Shown here piece by piece: positions 26,190-34,925 of a stretch of 64,000 nucleotides of DNA. Positions within the stretch are counted from its first letter, which is position 1; every line of letters starts with the position of its first letter. This stretch comes from Micromonospora saelicesensis (GTDB taxonomy: Bacteria > Actinomycetota > Actinomycetes > Mycobacteriales > Micromonosporaceae). A model generated the notes under the pieces. It was not told the DNA's origin, did no database searches, and saw only the letters and a program-made list of their open reading frames with translations. Position numbers and translations under genes: made by a program. The stretch lies in the NCBI RefSeq assembly GCF_900091575.1, contig NZ_FMCR01000007.1, positions 310,001 through 374,000 of the forward strand. The letters are read 5' to 3'.

Positions 26190-26848
26190 GCCACGTACGC
26201 GTCGTCCTCGTCGACGACCAGCATCTGGTCCGCACCGGACTCCGCGCGTTGCTGGAACGCGCCCCGGACATCATCGTCGTCGGCGAAGCCGGCGACGGCC
26301 GGGCCGGTGTGGCGGTCGCCCGCGAGCAGCGGCCCGACATCGTCCTGATGGATGTCCGGATGCCCGGCGGCGACGGTATCGAGGCCACCCGCCGCATCCT
26401 CGCCGACCCGACCCTGGCCGACGTCCGGGTGGTCATGCTGACCACCTTCGACGACGACGAGTACCTCTTCGAGGCCATCCGCGCCGGCGCCGCCGGCTTC
26501 CTCCTCAAGGACACCCCGCCCGACGCTCTGCGGGACGCCGTCCGCGTGGTGGCCGGTGGCGACGCGCTGCTGTCACCGGCGGTGACCCGGCGGGTGATCG
26601 CCGCGGCTGCCCGCTCCCCCGTCGCGGACCCCGCCCGGTTGACCGGGCTCACCGCGCGGGAACGCGACGTCCTGGCACAGGTCGGCACCGGACGGTCGAA
26701 TGTGGAGATCGGGGCGGCGCTGCACCTCAGCCCGGACACCGCCCGCACGTACGTGAGTCGACTGCTGCACAAACTGAACGCCCGCGACCGCGCCCAGCTT
26801 GTGGTCATCGCGTACGAGAGCGGGCTGGTCCGCCCCGGCGACGGCTGA
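26186..26848 (+). CDS. NarL/LuxR-family response regulator
   Basis: A 220-residue regulator with a complete receiver domain: acidic pair D10-D11, phosphoacceptor D56 in LMDVRMPGG, Thr in MLTTFDDD and Lys in FLLKD. The C-terminal LuxR helix-turn-helix is LTARERDVLAQVGTGRSNVEIGA then DTARTYVSRLLHKL. It overlaps the kinase gene by ATGA. It probably acts as a dimer on promoters nearby, the divergent membrane-protein pair being the obvious candidate; the signal is unknown. Confidence 0.94.
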   Translation: MSHVRVVLVDDQHLVRTGLRALLERAPDIIVVGEAGDGRAGVAVAREQRPDIVLMDVRMPGGDGIEATRRILADPTLADVRVVMLTTFDDDEYLFEAIRAGAAGFLLKDTPPDALRDAVRVVAGGDALLSPAVTRRVIAAAARSPVADPARLTGLTARERDVLAQVGTGRSNVEIGAALHLSPDTARTYVSRLLHKLNARDRAQLVVIAYESGLVRPGDG

Positions 26849-26987
26849 GCTTCTCCGGCGACGGCGGAGAGCATCCGGCCACCACCTCGGTGAGCACCTT
26901 CGGTGCGGTACACACTCGCGGCCCCAGGGCCGGCGACGGCCTATGCGAGGGCCCCAGCCAGGTCTCTGCGGTATGTAGGGTGCGGAA

Positions 26988-27557
26988 ATGACAAGAAGTG
27001 AGCGAATCGCGGACCAGCTGGACCGGCACTGGCACAGGAACCTGCGGCCGCGGTTGAACGGTCTCGCTGATGAGGAGTACTTCTGGGAGCCGGTGGGTGG
27101 CTGCTGGAGCATCCGCCCACGTGGCACGTCGGCCGCACCGATGTCGGCGGTTTCGGGGGAATGGACGATGGATTCCGCGTCCCCTGACCCGGTGCCGGCG
27201 CCGGTGACCACGATTGCCTGGCGGCTGGCGCACATCATCGTCTCCTGCCTGGGCTATCGGGTCGGATGGCACTTCGGCGGCCAGGACATCGATTCCCAGA
27301 CGTTCGCCTACGCGGGGACCGCCGACGAGGCGCTGAAACAGCTCGATGAGATGTATGGGAGATGGAACGCGGGGGTCCGCGAACTCTCGGACGCCGACCT
27401 GGAGAATCCGCCCACTGTGGGTCCCGAGCGGTCTCCCATGGAGGGCATCGTCCTGCACGTCAACAGGGAGCTGATCCATCACGGCGCCGAGATTTCCCTA
27501 CTGCGCGACCTCTACCGCTGGCAGGACTCAGCCGTGAGCGCCCGCTTCCACCGGTAG
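26988..27557 (+). CDS. DinB-like metal-dependent protein
   Basis: A 189-residue member of the DinB/YfiT four-helix-bundle superfamily. TTIAWRLAHIIVSCLGYR carries the first conserved His and LHVNRELIHHGAEISLLRDLY the C-terminal His pair that binds metal. Relatives use mycothiol or bacillithiol in detoxification; the substrate here is unknown. ATG 26988 comes 6 nt after TAGGGT, another leaderless start. It stands alone, convergent with the next gene. Confidence 0.85.
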   Translation: MTRSERIADQLDRHWHRNLRPRLNGLADEEYFWEPVGGCWSIRPRGTSAAPMSAVSGEWTMDSASPDPVPAPVTTIAWRLAHIIVSCLGYRVGWHFGGQDIDSQTFAYAGTADEALKQLDEMYGRWNAGVRELSDADLENPPTVGPERSPMEGIVLHVNRELIHHGAEISLLRDLYRWQDSAVSARFHR

Positions 27558-27594
27558 GTGGCTGCACCGCCATCGCCGAAGCGGAGTGCGTGGC

Positions 27595-28356
27595 TCACCC
27601 CTCGATCTGGCGCGGCCCGAGAGCCCGTACCAGCTCATCGATCAATGCCGGATCCTCCTCCAGCATCCGTTTGATGCTTTCGCTCACCTGCTCCGGGCCG
27701 AGCGCGCTCTCCATGTTCAGCTCCTCGGCCCCGACGTTGAGCAGTACCCTCGCCTGCACCTCGTTGAACAGTCGACCGTCCTCGGTGAGCAGTTGCGCCA
27801 TCATCGCCGCGACAAAGCGTTCCCTCGCCTCCGCCTCGCTGGCCCCGGCACTGAAGCTCTCAAGCGCCGCAACCAGTTCTGGCGACGGTTCCCCGCCCAC
27901 AGTCGCCGTAACCCGGATCGGACCCGACTCCGGTGCCGACTCGGCGGCAATGGCACCGCGAGAGGCTCGTTTCCCTGACACAAAGTTCCACGTCGACCGC
28001 ATGGCGGGGAGCGCCTGGTTATTCCATGTCGACTTCACTGCTGGGACGGCCTGCTGGGTCAGCGCGGTCTTCGCAGCCGGCAGCGCCTGCTGCACCAACC
28101 ATCTCTCGACATGCGGCGCGGCGGCCTTGGCAGCCCTCGTGGCGGCTTCCAGGGCCAGCGTCCTGACCAGATCCTTGAACTCCGAAGACGCTCTCCCCGG
28201 CCCTGCCGACCCCGTGCCGTCACCGTCCGGGATGAACGTGCCGTGGTCGACGAGCTTCCCGGCGCTGTTGTACAGATTCTGGTGAAGTCCACCCGCTTTG
28301 GACGTTCCTGGAATCAGCCCATCGGGATACTCAAAGCTGCCTCTGACGCTAGCCAT
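27595..28356 (-). CDS. Uncharacterised protein
   Basis: A 253-residue protein of unknown family. The N-terminus (GSFEYPDGLIPGTSKAGGLH) reads like a nuclease- or lectin-type strand region; the middle is a long Ala-rich helix (LEAATRAAKAAAPHVERWLV, TQQAVPAVKSTW) and the C-terminus is acidic and helical (SEAEARERFVAAMMAQLLTE, VSESIKRMLEEDPALIDEL). There is no signal or membrane segment. ATG 28356 was chosen because the sequence upstream looks non-coding, though the frame is open to 28554. It is convergent with the DinB-like gene. Confidence 0.62.
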   Translation of the reverse strand: MASVRGSFEYPDGLIPGTSKAGGLHQNLYNSAGKLVDHGTFIPDGDGTGSAGPGRASSEFKDLVRTLALEAATRAAKAAAPHVERWLVQQALPAAKTALTQQAVPAVKSTWNNQALPAMRSTWNFVSGKRASRGAIAAESAPESGPIRVTATVGGEPSPELVAALESFSAGASEAEARERFVAAMMAQLLTEDGRLFNEVQARVLLNVGAEELNMESALGPEQVSESIKRMLEEDPALIDELVRALGPRQIEG

Positions 28357-28605
28357 TGCGCACCATGACCGGCACTGTAGCGAAGTCGTCCCGGCACTGG
28401 AATCGTACGAACGCCATTGCCCTTCAACCATTTGGCAGGGCCTTCGCGGGGCCGAGATACGTGGTGGCGGACCCTGTCCGGCAACGATGGCGCCCTCCGT
28501 CCGGTGCAGCTGGGGTCGCTCGGTCGCGGCAGCGACCAGGACGGCAGTGAGCACTCGACGCCCGGTCGTGGTGGCCTGCCGGCACGGCCGGGTCGCCGGC
28601 CTCCG

Positions 28606-28947
28606 TCAGACCGGCCCGCCGCCGAAGCCGATCTCGTTGCCGTCCGGGTCGCGGAAGGTGGCCTTGCGGACGCCGTTGTCGTAGGTCTCGCGCCCGGCCG
28701 GCTCCAGGCCGCGCTCGGCGATCTGGGCGATGCGGGCGTCGAAGTCGCTGACGAAGACGGTGTGCATGGCGTGCCCGGCATGGTCGGGCCGCACCTCGAT
28801 GAACACGTATCGATGCTCGGCGAGCTCCCACACCGCCTCGCTGTCGTTCGGTAGGAACGACGGCGGGGCGCCGAGGAGTCGCTCGTACCAGGCCGCCGCG
28901 GCGGCGTAGTCGCGAACGGGGATGCCCGCGAACAGATCTACGGTCAT
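28606..28947 (-). CDS. VOC-superfamily (glyoxalase/bleomycin-resistance-like) protein
   Basis: A 113-residue VOC protein with the two beta-alpha-beta-beta-beta modules: FAGIPVRDYAAAAAWYERLL at the start and TYDNGVRKATFRDPDGNEIGF at the end, where the metal-ligand Glu of the family lies. YVFIEVRPDHAGHAM is the central strand pair. Substrate unknown. ATG 28947 sits 6 nt after TAGCAT on the minus strand (leaderless). It is a single gene. Confidence 0.88.
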   Translation of the reverse strand: MTVDLFAGIPVRDYAAAAAWYERLLGAPPSFLPNDSEAVWELAEHRYVFIEVRPDHAGHAMHTVFVSDFDARIAQIAERGLEPAGRETYDNGVRKATFRDPDGNEIGFGGGPV

Positions 28948-29141
28948 GACGCCATGCTAGGGGCTCGACCCCGGAGGATCAGAAAAATGACCATCGCCCT
29001 GGTGCGGCACCCGACCTTACGGCGATGCTGCCCTCCGTTCGGCCAAGATCCGCCGCTGGCGCTCGAGTGGGGCGGCACCAGCCCTAACGGCCTCATAAGC
29101 TCCACGGGCTCCACTGATCAACCCCACGGAGGAACCCGGTA

Positions 29142-30710
29142 ATGCCCAAGCAACTCGCCCGGCGCTGGCTTGCCGGGTTCGGCGTCGTAGGCGTGCTCCT
29201 CGCCGCCTCCGCCATCCCCGCCTTCGCCGCCCCTGCCGCCGAGGACCTCGATTTCTACGCCAAGGATGTGGTTGTCGCTCCCGGCGGCCCTGCGAAAGGA
29301 TCGAACCTCTTTGCCCGCACCCGCACCAGCACCATGGAGTGGGGCGAATACACCGTCAAGGTTGACCGCAGCAAGGTCGCTGGCTTCGCCGACGTGGAGA
29401 ACGCCGACAGTAACCCCTGCACCGAGTCTGGTGCGATCCTCACCTGCAAGGTGGTGGCAGAGGAAAACGACTACTACACGTACATCACCATGGTCAACCT
29501 GGTCGTGCGGGCGAAGGACAGTGCCACCCCCGACCAGCAGGGTGAACTCAAGTTCACCGTCACCGATGCCGAGGGCGGTTCGACCACCTACCAATCGACC
29601 GTCAGCATCGGTGAGGGCGTGGATCTCGCCGCCATCGAGCAGGGCCTCCAGCTGACAGGCGTCCTCGGCGGCACGCTCAACGTCCCGCTCACGGTGGCGA
29701 ATCGGGGCGAGAAGGCCGTCCACGACGTGGTGCTGTACTTCGAAGGCGGCTACGGTTTCGGCCCGTCGAAGCGGTACAAGAACTGCGAGTACAGCCCCGC
29801 CGATGCCTTCCGCCACGCCTTCGCCTGCCGGTTCCCCAACACCATCGAGCCGGGCGGCGCCGCACGGCTGGACTCCAGCTTCGGTTTCACAGTGCCGACC
29901 GACGATCCGGCCCCGAACGGGCACACCGGCGTGGCGCACTGGTACACGCCGGCAGACTGGGAGGAGTCCCAGTCCTTCAACCCAACGCGACTTGGGCAGC
30001 AGGGCACCGAGGGGGAGCTGAGGCTTGAGCCGGTTGGCCCGCAAAGCAGGTCGCGGCAGACAGACGTCAACAACCAGAACGGCACTACGGTGATGAGACT
30101 CCAGGTCAGCGGTGACCAGGGGGCTGAGGTGGCGGCGCTCGGGACGCCGGCGACCGCGACCGGAAAGGTCGGCGCCACGGTGCCGTTGAAGGTCGGCTAC
30201 GTCAACAACGGCCCAGCGGCCGTCGACGTTGACGGAGCCAAGGATCTCCGGGCCCGTACCGAGCTCTCGCTGCCGAGTGGCGTCACGGCCGTACGCGTTC
30301 CGATGACCTGCTCGAGCTACGGCGACTGGGTGCCTGGAAAGCCCGGCGCCAAGAAGTACCGCTGCGGCGAGCACAAACGTCTGGCGCAGGGCGAGAAGAT
30401 CGAGTACGAGTTCGAGCTGCGCCTCGACGAGGCCGGCACCCGGGCCGCCCAGGTGCGGCTGACCTTCGACACAGGCGTGGACCTCAACCCCGCCAACGAC
30501 AGCGCGACGATCACCATCATCGCGAGCGCCGACGGCGGGAGCGAGAATCCCGGCGGGGATGACGGCCAGGGAGGCGGGGACACCGATGGCTCGCTGCCAA
30601 TCACCGGTGCCAAGGCCGGCCTGACCGCCGGCATCGGTGGCGTACTGCTCGCCGCCGGCGCTGTGGGCTTCGTGGTGGCCCGCCGCCGCAAGACCCGCTT
30701 CGTCGCCTGA
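29142..30710 (+). CDS. LPxTG-type cell-wall-anchored surface protein
   Basis: A 522-residue exported protein. A signal peptide (RRWLAGFGVVGVLLAASA, cleavage near AFAAPAA) is followed by several Ig-like/DUF11-like beta-sandwich repeats (about 35-150, 160-290, 320-460), a Gly/Asp-rich linker (GGSENPGGDDGQGGG) and the sorting signal LPITG, a membrane helix and the RRRKTRF tail. Sortase would link it to the peptidoglycan; no sortase is encoded in the window. GGAGG lies before the ATG. Expression as one transcript is suggested by the strong terminator right after the stop. Confidence 0.9.
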   Translation: MPKQLARRWLAGFGVVGVLLAASAIPAFAAPAAEDLDFYAKDVVVAPGGPAKGSNLFARTRTSTMEWGEYTVKVDRSKVAGFADVENADSNPCTESGAILTCKVVAEENDYYTYITMVNLVVRAKDSATPDQQGELKFTVTDAEGGSTTYQSTVSIGEGVDLAAIEQGLQLTGVLGGTLNVPLTVANRGEKAVHDVVLYFEGGYGFGPSKRYKNCEYSPADAFRHAFACRFPNTIEPGGAARLDSSFGFTVPTDDPAPNGHTGVAHWYTPADWEESQSFNPTRLGQQGTEGELRLEPVGPQSRSRQTDVNNQNGTTVMRLQVSGDQGAEVAALGTPATATGKVGATVPLKVGYVNNGPAAVDVDGAKDLRARTELSLPSGVTAVRVPMTCSSYGDWVPGKPGAKKYRCGEHKRLAQGEKIEYEFELRLDEAGTRAAQVRLTFDTGVDLNPANDSATITIIASADGGSENPGGDDGQGGGDTDGSLPITGAKAGLTAGIGGVLLAAGAVGFVVARRRKTRFVA

Positions 30711-30727
30711 TCCACTCCCTGCACCAA

Positions 30728-30762
30728 CCGTGCCCCGTCGACCTCAGGTCGGCGGGGCACGG
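30728..30762. terminator. Strong intrinsic terminator
   Basis: A 16-bp stem with one wobble pair and a 3-base loop (arms 30728-30743 and 30747-30762, CCGTGCCCCG on the left), just after the surface-protein stop. It also faces the convergent hydrolase gene. Confidence 0.85.
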
Positions 30763-30854
30763 GTTCGCTCTCATGACCTGCCGTGACTCCGCACAGTCGT
30801 CGTCCTGGCGCTCAAGAGCACTCGGCCCTGAGGTCGTGCAGCCTGCCGCAGCAG

Positions 30855-31676
30855 TCAGTGACCTCGGTCCGGGCGGAGGAAGCACGACAGCAGTTGCCTG
30901 AACTCCTGCGGGTGCTCGATCGACGGCACGTGCCCGCATCGGCCGAACACGTGCAGACGGACGTCGGCCAGGTGGTCGAGCAGCGGCTGGGCTGTCGTCT
31001 CGAGCGGGGTGACCCGGTCCTCGGCACCGTGTACGAGCAGCACGGGCGCGCGTACCGCTGCCAGGGTTTGCGCCGAGAGGGTGAGCTCGTCGACCCATCG
31101 TGCCCTGGGTGGCGGGAACAACGACGCGAATACGGCCTCCCCCGCTCGCATGGCGGCTGCACGGGCCCCGACGGCCGAATCGGTCACGAGCGCTTGGTCG
31201 AGGACGAGGCGACTCAGCATGTCTCGTGCCCCGATCGGGCCGGCGGGGGCGGCCCAGACCGCGTCGAGGTCGGCGGACAGCGGCGCCCCGGGGGCGCCCA
31301 TCGTCGAGACCGCCACGACACGGGTGACCTGCTGGGGGCGTGCGGCCGCCAACGCCAGCGCCACGGCACCGCCCATGGAGTGACCCACCACGGCGTAGTG
31401 CTTGATACCGAGAGCATCCATCAGGCCCGCGGCCTGCTCCGTCCACAGCCGGAGCCCACCCCGGGAGCCCGCCGGGATGGGTGTACGGCCGAACCCCGCC
31501 TGGTCCGGAGCCACCAGGCGCCAGGACGCGTCCAGCGCCTGCGCCGTCGTTGCCCAGGCGCCGGACCCGGTCGTGCCGGGTCCGGAGCCGTGCAGCATCA
31601 GCACCGCAGGCCCCGTGCCGCTCTCCAGGACGTGGACGGGGGAACCGTCGACTGTGACGGTCCGAAGTGCCGTCAC
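30855..31676 (-). CDS. Alpha/beta hydrolase (MhpC/BphD-like)
   Basis: A 273-residue hydrolase with MLHGSGPGTTGSGAW (oxyanion region of meta-cleavage-product hydrolases), nucleophile Ser at 100 in GHSMGG, the acidic residue in HGAEDRVTP and catalytic His in GRCGHVPSIEHP. The SGPG motif is typical of C-C bond hydrolases of aromatic-ring degradation pathways, though esterase activity is equally possible. It lies 19 bp after the DJ-1 gene on the same strand and is probably cotranscribed with it. GTG 31676 is the start; the ribosome site is weak. Confidence 0.88.
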   Translation of the reverse strand: MTALRTVTVDGSPVHVLESGTGPAVLMLHGSGPGTTGSGAWATTAQALDASWRLVAPDQAGFGRTPIPAGSRGGLRLWTEQAAGLMDALGIKHYAVVGHSMGGAVALALAAARPQQVTRVVAVSTMGAPGAPLSADLDAVWAAPAGPIGARDMLSRLVLDQALVTDSAVGARAAAMRAGEAVFASLFPPPRARWVDELTLSAQTLAAVRAPVLLVHGAEDRVTPLETTAQPLLDHLADVRLHVFGRCGHVPSIEHPQEFRQLLSCFLRPDRGH

Positions 31677-31695
31677 CGGGGCAGGCCAGGTGTGC

Positions 31696-32265
31696 TCATG
31701 CCGATGCGGGGTCGACAGACTTCGAGAAGAGTTCCATCATCGCCCTGCCGAATTGCGGCATGTCGGGCCACCCCCGGCAGGAGACGAGGTTGCCGTCCAC
31801 GACGTCGGGAGCGTCGATGACCGTCGCGCCCGCGTTCTCCATGTCACCGGTGATCGGGGGGAAGCAGGCTGTCTTCCGACCCTTCAACAGCCCGTACACG
31901 GCTGGCACCTGCGCGCCGTGGCACACCAGCGCGATGGGGAGGTTGCGCGCGAAGAAGTGCTCGGTGATACGCCTGACGTCGGCGTCGACCCGGATCCACT
32001 CGGGGGCACGTCCCCCGGGGATGATGAGGGCGTCATAGCGCTCGACGTCGACCTCGGCCCAGGGCACGTCGACCGGCAGCTTGCGGCCGTTCTTCTCCAC
32101 GTAGGCGTCGGAGTTGGGGTCGAACTCGTGGATGACCAGTTGCACGTCGCGCATCGTCCGTGACGAGACGTCGACGTCCCAACCGCCCTCCTGCACGCGG
32201 TAGTAGGGATACATCGTGTCGAGCTCCTCGGCGGCGTCGCCGGTCAGGAGCAGCGCTCTGGGCAC
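31696..32265 (-). CDS. DJ-1/PfpI-family protein
   Basis: A 189-residue member of the DJ-1/PfpI superfamily. The nucleophile elbow ALVCHGAQ puts the reactive Cys at 115; ALIIPGGRAPEW supplies the conserved Gly-Gly and oxyanion region, and Glu13/14 the usual N-terminal acidic partner. Members are glyoxalases, proteases, amidases or sensors; the role here is open. GTG 32265 has GAGGAG six nt upstream. It is followed closely by the hydrolase gene and preceded by the GntR gene, so the three may act on one carbon source or reactive carbonyl. Confidence 0.88.
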   Translation of the reverse strand: MPRALLLTGDAAEELDTMYPYYRVQEGGWDVDVSSRTMRDVQLVIHEFDPNSDAYVEKNGRKLPVDVPWAEVDVERYDALIIPGGRAPEWIRVDADVRRITEHFFARNLPIALVCHGAQVPAVYGLLKGRKTACFPPITGDMENAGATVIDAPDVVDGNLVSCRGWPDMPQFGRAMMELFSKSVDPASA

Positions 32266-32304
32266 CTGCTTCTCCTCGCATCTGGGGGCGGGTGAGGTGG
32301 ATCC

Positions 32305-32324
32305 AATCCGATCCGATCAGGATT
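32305..32324. promoter_or_regulatory. Candidate GntR operator upstream of the DJ-1 gene
   Basis: AATCC (32305-32309) and GGATT (32320-32324) form an inverted repeat around a GATC-rich core, in the 89 bp between the GntR and DJ-1 genes. Assignment to the GntR protein is by position only. Confidence 0.35.
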
Positions 32325-32354
32325 GAGTCAGCATTCCTGGGCCCAGCGTGCCCG

Positions 32355-33098
32355 TCAAGCCTCTACCGCCATTCCGTCCGCGCCCTCGATCTCGTCGAAC
32401 AGTCGTCGGAAACGCTCGCCGGATCGCAGGATGTGCCGACGCATCGCGTAGGCGGCGGCGTCCGGGTCACGCGCGGCGATCGCCGCCACAATGTCCTCAT
32501 GCTCGGCCATGGCCAGGTGAGTGACCTGGGTGTCGTGGTGAAGCCGGAAGAGGTGCACGTGGCTGTGCAGGCGAGCGAGCGCTTCACGGATGACCTGGTT
32601 CTCCGCGCTCAGGGCGACGAGATCGTGGAAAGCGGCGTCGCGTAGGCCGAAGGCGCCGTAGGCCGTTGGCCCGTTGCCCCCCTCCAGTTCCGCCATCTCC
32701 TCCAGCATGCGTCGCAGACCGGCCACCTGCTCCAAGGAAGCGCGTTCTGCGGATCTGCGCGCCGCCGCCGGCTCGAGGAGCAGGCGGACCTCGAGCATGT
32801 CCTCAAATCGGTGACGGGTGATCTGGGGAGGAATGCGGTAGCCGGCATGGGGCACACGCACGACGAGGCCCTCGGCCTCCATGCGGTTCAGAGCGTCTCG
32901 GATCGGCGTCTGCGAGACCCCCAGCTCCCGCGCCAGGACGTCGATCGTGACGCGCGAGCCAGGCTCGATCCGTAGCGACATCAGCTGTCCGAGCAGCGTG
33001 TCGTACACCTCGTCGGCAAGCCGGCCGCCAGATCTTCCCGGTGGCGTTCCGCCCGTCACGGCCCTGCGGCCCCGCGCGATCATCGCTTCGTCGTCCAT
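32355..33098 (-). CDS. GntR-family (FadR/FCD subgroup) transcriptional regulator
   Basis: A 247-residue regulator. The winged helix (RVTIDVLARELGVSQTPIRD then LNRMEAEGLVVRVPHAGYRI) is near 50-100 and the all-helical FCD ligand domain follows, with its metal-binding Asp/His (DAAFHDLVALSAENQ, HEDIVAAIAARDP). FCD regulators usually sense organic acids or sugar acids. It is divergent from the second ABC operon (33492 onward) across 393 bp, so it is the most likely controller of that operon and perhaps of the downstream DJ-1/hydrolase genes. ATG 33098 is chosen; a shorter start is possible at the next Met. Confidence 0.9.
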   Translation of the reverse strand: MDDEAMIARGRRAVTGGTPPGRSGGRLADEVYDTLLGQLMSLRIEPGSRVTIDVLARELGVSQTPIRDALNRMEAEGLVVRVPHAGYRIPPQITRHRFEDMLEVRLLLEPAAARRSAERASLEQVAGLRRMLEEMAELEGGNGPTAYGAFGLRDAAFHDLVALSAENQVIREALARLHSHVHLFRLHHDTQVTHLAMAEHEDIVAAIAARDPDAAAYAMRRHILRSGERFRRLFDEIEGADGMAVEA

Positions 33099-33491
33099 CG
33101 TGACGTGAGGTCCTTCCTTGCGCCTTCGGGAAGCTGTTGACATCGATCGCAACGCTGCGGGATGCTGACGCCCCCACCGGGATCGTATAGGAAAGGTGGC
33201 GAATGGTCGCCATCCTGCACCCATGGCGGCGCTGCCCGCCATCGCTCCAGTTCGATCACCTGAAGCTCCCCTCGGCATGTTCGACGTCCTGCTCGGTCCG
33301 TCACCGGGCCGCAGATGGGCCGACGGACCTTTCGACAACATGAAGACCCGGTACATCGCGGCGCACTCGTGACGCCGGTCCGCGGGTCGGCCCCCGCGAC
33401 GGCCCGGCAACACGCCTGAACAACCCAGCAACTGCTCGGCGAAGCACATAGCGAGGTTCTAGAAGTCCCCACCCAGAAAGCAGGCATAAAA
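33099..33491. other. Divergent regulatory region between GntR gene and ABC operon
   Basis: This 393-bp region has no supported gene. A near-palindrome, GTTGACATCGATCGCAAC at 33136-33153 (14 of 18 positions symmetric), is a candidate GntR site near the GntR start. A TTCTAGAA palindrome lies closer to the ABC operon. The binding-protein gene is preceded by an A-rich stretch rather than a strong ribosome site. Confidence 0.45.
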
Positions 33492-34925
33492 ATGCGCTCT
33501 CCGAAGCGAATAGGAAGAATGTCCGCTCCCGGCCGAAAGGTGCGGCTGGCGACAGCGGCCATGCTGCTGGTGGCCACGACCGTGACGGCTTGCGGCGATG
33601 GCAAGGACGACGGCGAGAAGGCGAGCGCCCCCAAGGCGCCGGCGACCATCCCAGAGCTCACCAAGGACCCGCTGACCCTCAGCTTCATCTGGTTCGACTG
33701 GCCGCCCGCCAAGGCACTGGAAGCCTTCGCGAACGCGGAGTACAAGAAGGAACGGCCGAACGCGACCATCAAGGTCAACACTGTGCCGAACGCGAACTGG
33801 CACGACGCGATGTTCACCCAGTTCGCGGCGCGCAAGACCGACTTCGACATCGCGATCCTGGACTCGCAACACATCGGCGAGGCCGTGACGAACGGCAACA
33901 TCCTCGACCTCACCGACTTCGTCAAGGAAAACATCGACGTCGCGGCGTACAACCCGTACCTCCTGGCGGCGTACGGCCAGTTCCCCCAGGCGGAGACCGG
34001 CAAGCGCGACGAGAACGCCAGCCTGTACGGCCTGCCACTGCTCGGCGACACCTGGACGATGATCTATCGCAAGGACCTGATCGGCGACAAGCCGCCGCAG
34101 ACCTGGGACCAGATGATCGCAGCCGCCGAGAAGTGCCAGGCGGACAACCCCGGCGTCAGCGGGCTGGCTTTCCACCAGGCCAACGGCTCCGACGCCGCGG
34201 CCGTCACCTACAACACGGTCAACGGCGTCTACGGCGGCAACCTCTGGGATTCCAAGACGCGCAAGATCGATGGCGTCATCAACGACGCCGCGGGCCAGGA
34301 GGCGATGGACGTCCTGGTCAACAAGATGAAGCCGCTGACCGCCAAGGGCTCCGGCAACTGGTTCATCGACGAGGTGAACGCGGCTGTCGCCCAGGGCAAG
34401 GCCTGCATCGCGTTCAACTGGATCGCCGCGAGCGGCGGCCTGCTCGATCCGAAGCAGTCGACGCTCGGCACCACCCGGGAGCAGATTCTCGACAAGCTGG
34501 GCTTTGCCACCCTGCCGAGCCAGAAGACGAACCTGGTCCCTCTCGGCGGTATGGGGATGCACGTGTCGGCCTACTCCGCCACGGCGAACCAGACCGAGGC
34601 CCTGAACTTCATGAAGTGGTTCGAGCGGGCTGACGTCCAGAAGAAGTGGGCCGCGGCCGGTGGCGTGCCATCGCGTACGGACGCCCTGGAGTCGCCCGAG
34701 TTCCTCAATGCCGGGCCCTTCAACCAGGTGTACACCGACTCGGTTCCACGGATGCGCGACATGTGGAACGTGCCCGAGTACGCGCGCCTCGTCGACATCG
34801 AGAACACCAACGTGAACGCGGCTCTCAACGGCGCGAAGAAGCCGAAGGATGCGCTCGACGACATCGCCAAGGAGCAGCAGAGCGTGCTCGACTCGAGCAG
34901 CCGCAAGGGCGGCGGCGGACTGTGA
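33492..34925 (+). CDS. ABC transporter substrate-binding lipoprotein (polyol/sugar type)
   Basis: A 477-residue extracellular binding protein. The lipoprotein signal ends TVTAC with the lipidated Cys at 34 and a charged linker follows. LSFIWFDWPPAKALEAF begins the mature domain, and DIAILDSQHIGEAV, LYGLPLLGDTWTMIYRKDLI and FNWIAASGGLL are typical of family-1 proteins that go with two-ATPase importers such as glycerol or erythritol systems. It starts an operon of seven or more genes and overlaps the first permease gene by GTGA. The ligand is inferred to be a polyol or related sugar from the dehydrogenases downstream. Confidence 0.92.
   Translation: MRSPKRIGRMSAPGRKVRLATAAMLLVATTVTACGDGKDDGEKASAPKAPATIPELTKDPLTLSFIWFDWPPAKALEAFANAEYKKERPNATIKVNTVPNANWHDAMFTQFAARKTDFDIAILDSQHIGEAVTNGNILDLTDFVKENIDVAAYNPYLLAAYGQFPQAETGKRDENASLYGLPLLGDTWTMIYRKDLIGDKPPQTWDQMIAAAEKCQADNPGVSGLAFHQANGSDAAAVTYNTVNGVYGGNLWDSKTRKIDGVINDAAGQEAMDVLVNKMKPLTAKGSGNWFIDEVNAAVAQGKACIAFNWIAASGGLLDPKQSTLGTTREQILDKLGFATLPSQKTNLVPLGGMGMHVSAYSATANQTEALNFMKWFERADVQKKWAAAGGVPSRTDALESPEFLNAGPFNQVYTDSVPRMRDMWNVPEYARLVDIENTNVNAALNGAKKPKDALDDIAKEQQSVLDSSSRKGGGGL

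Noticed and set aside
34646..34921. Long 5' extension of the first permease of the polyol operon
   Set aside because: This part is an out-of-frame reading of the binding-protein gene; the GTGA overlap at 34922 gives the natural start.
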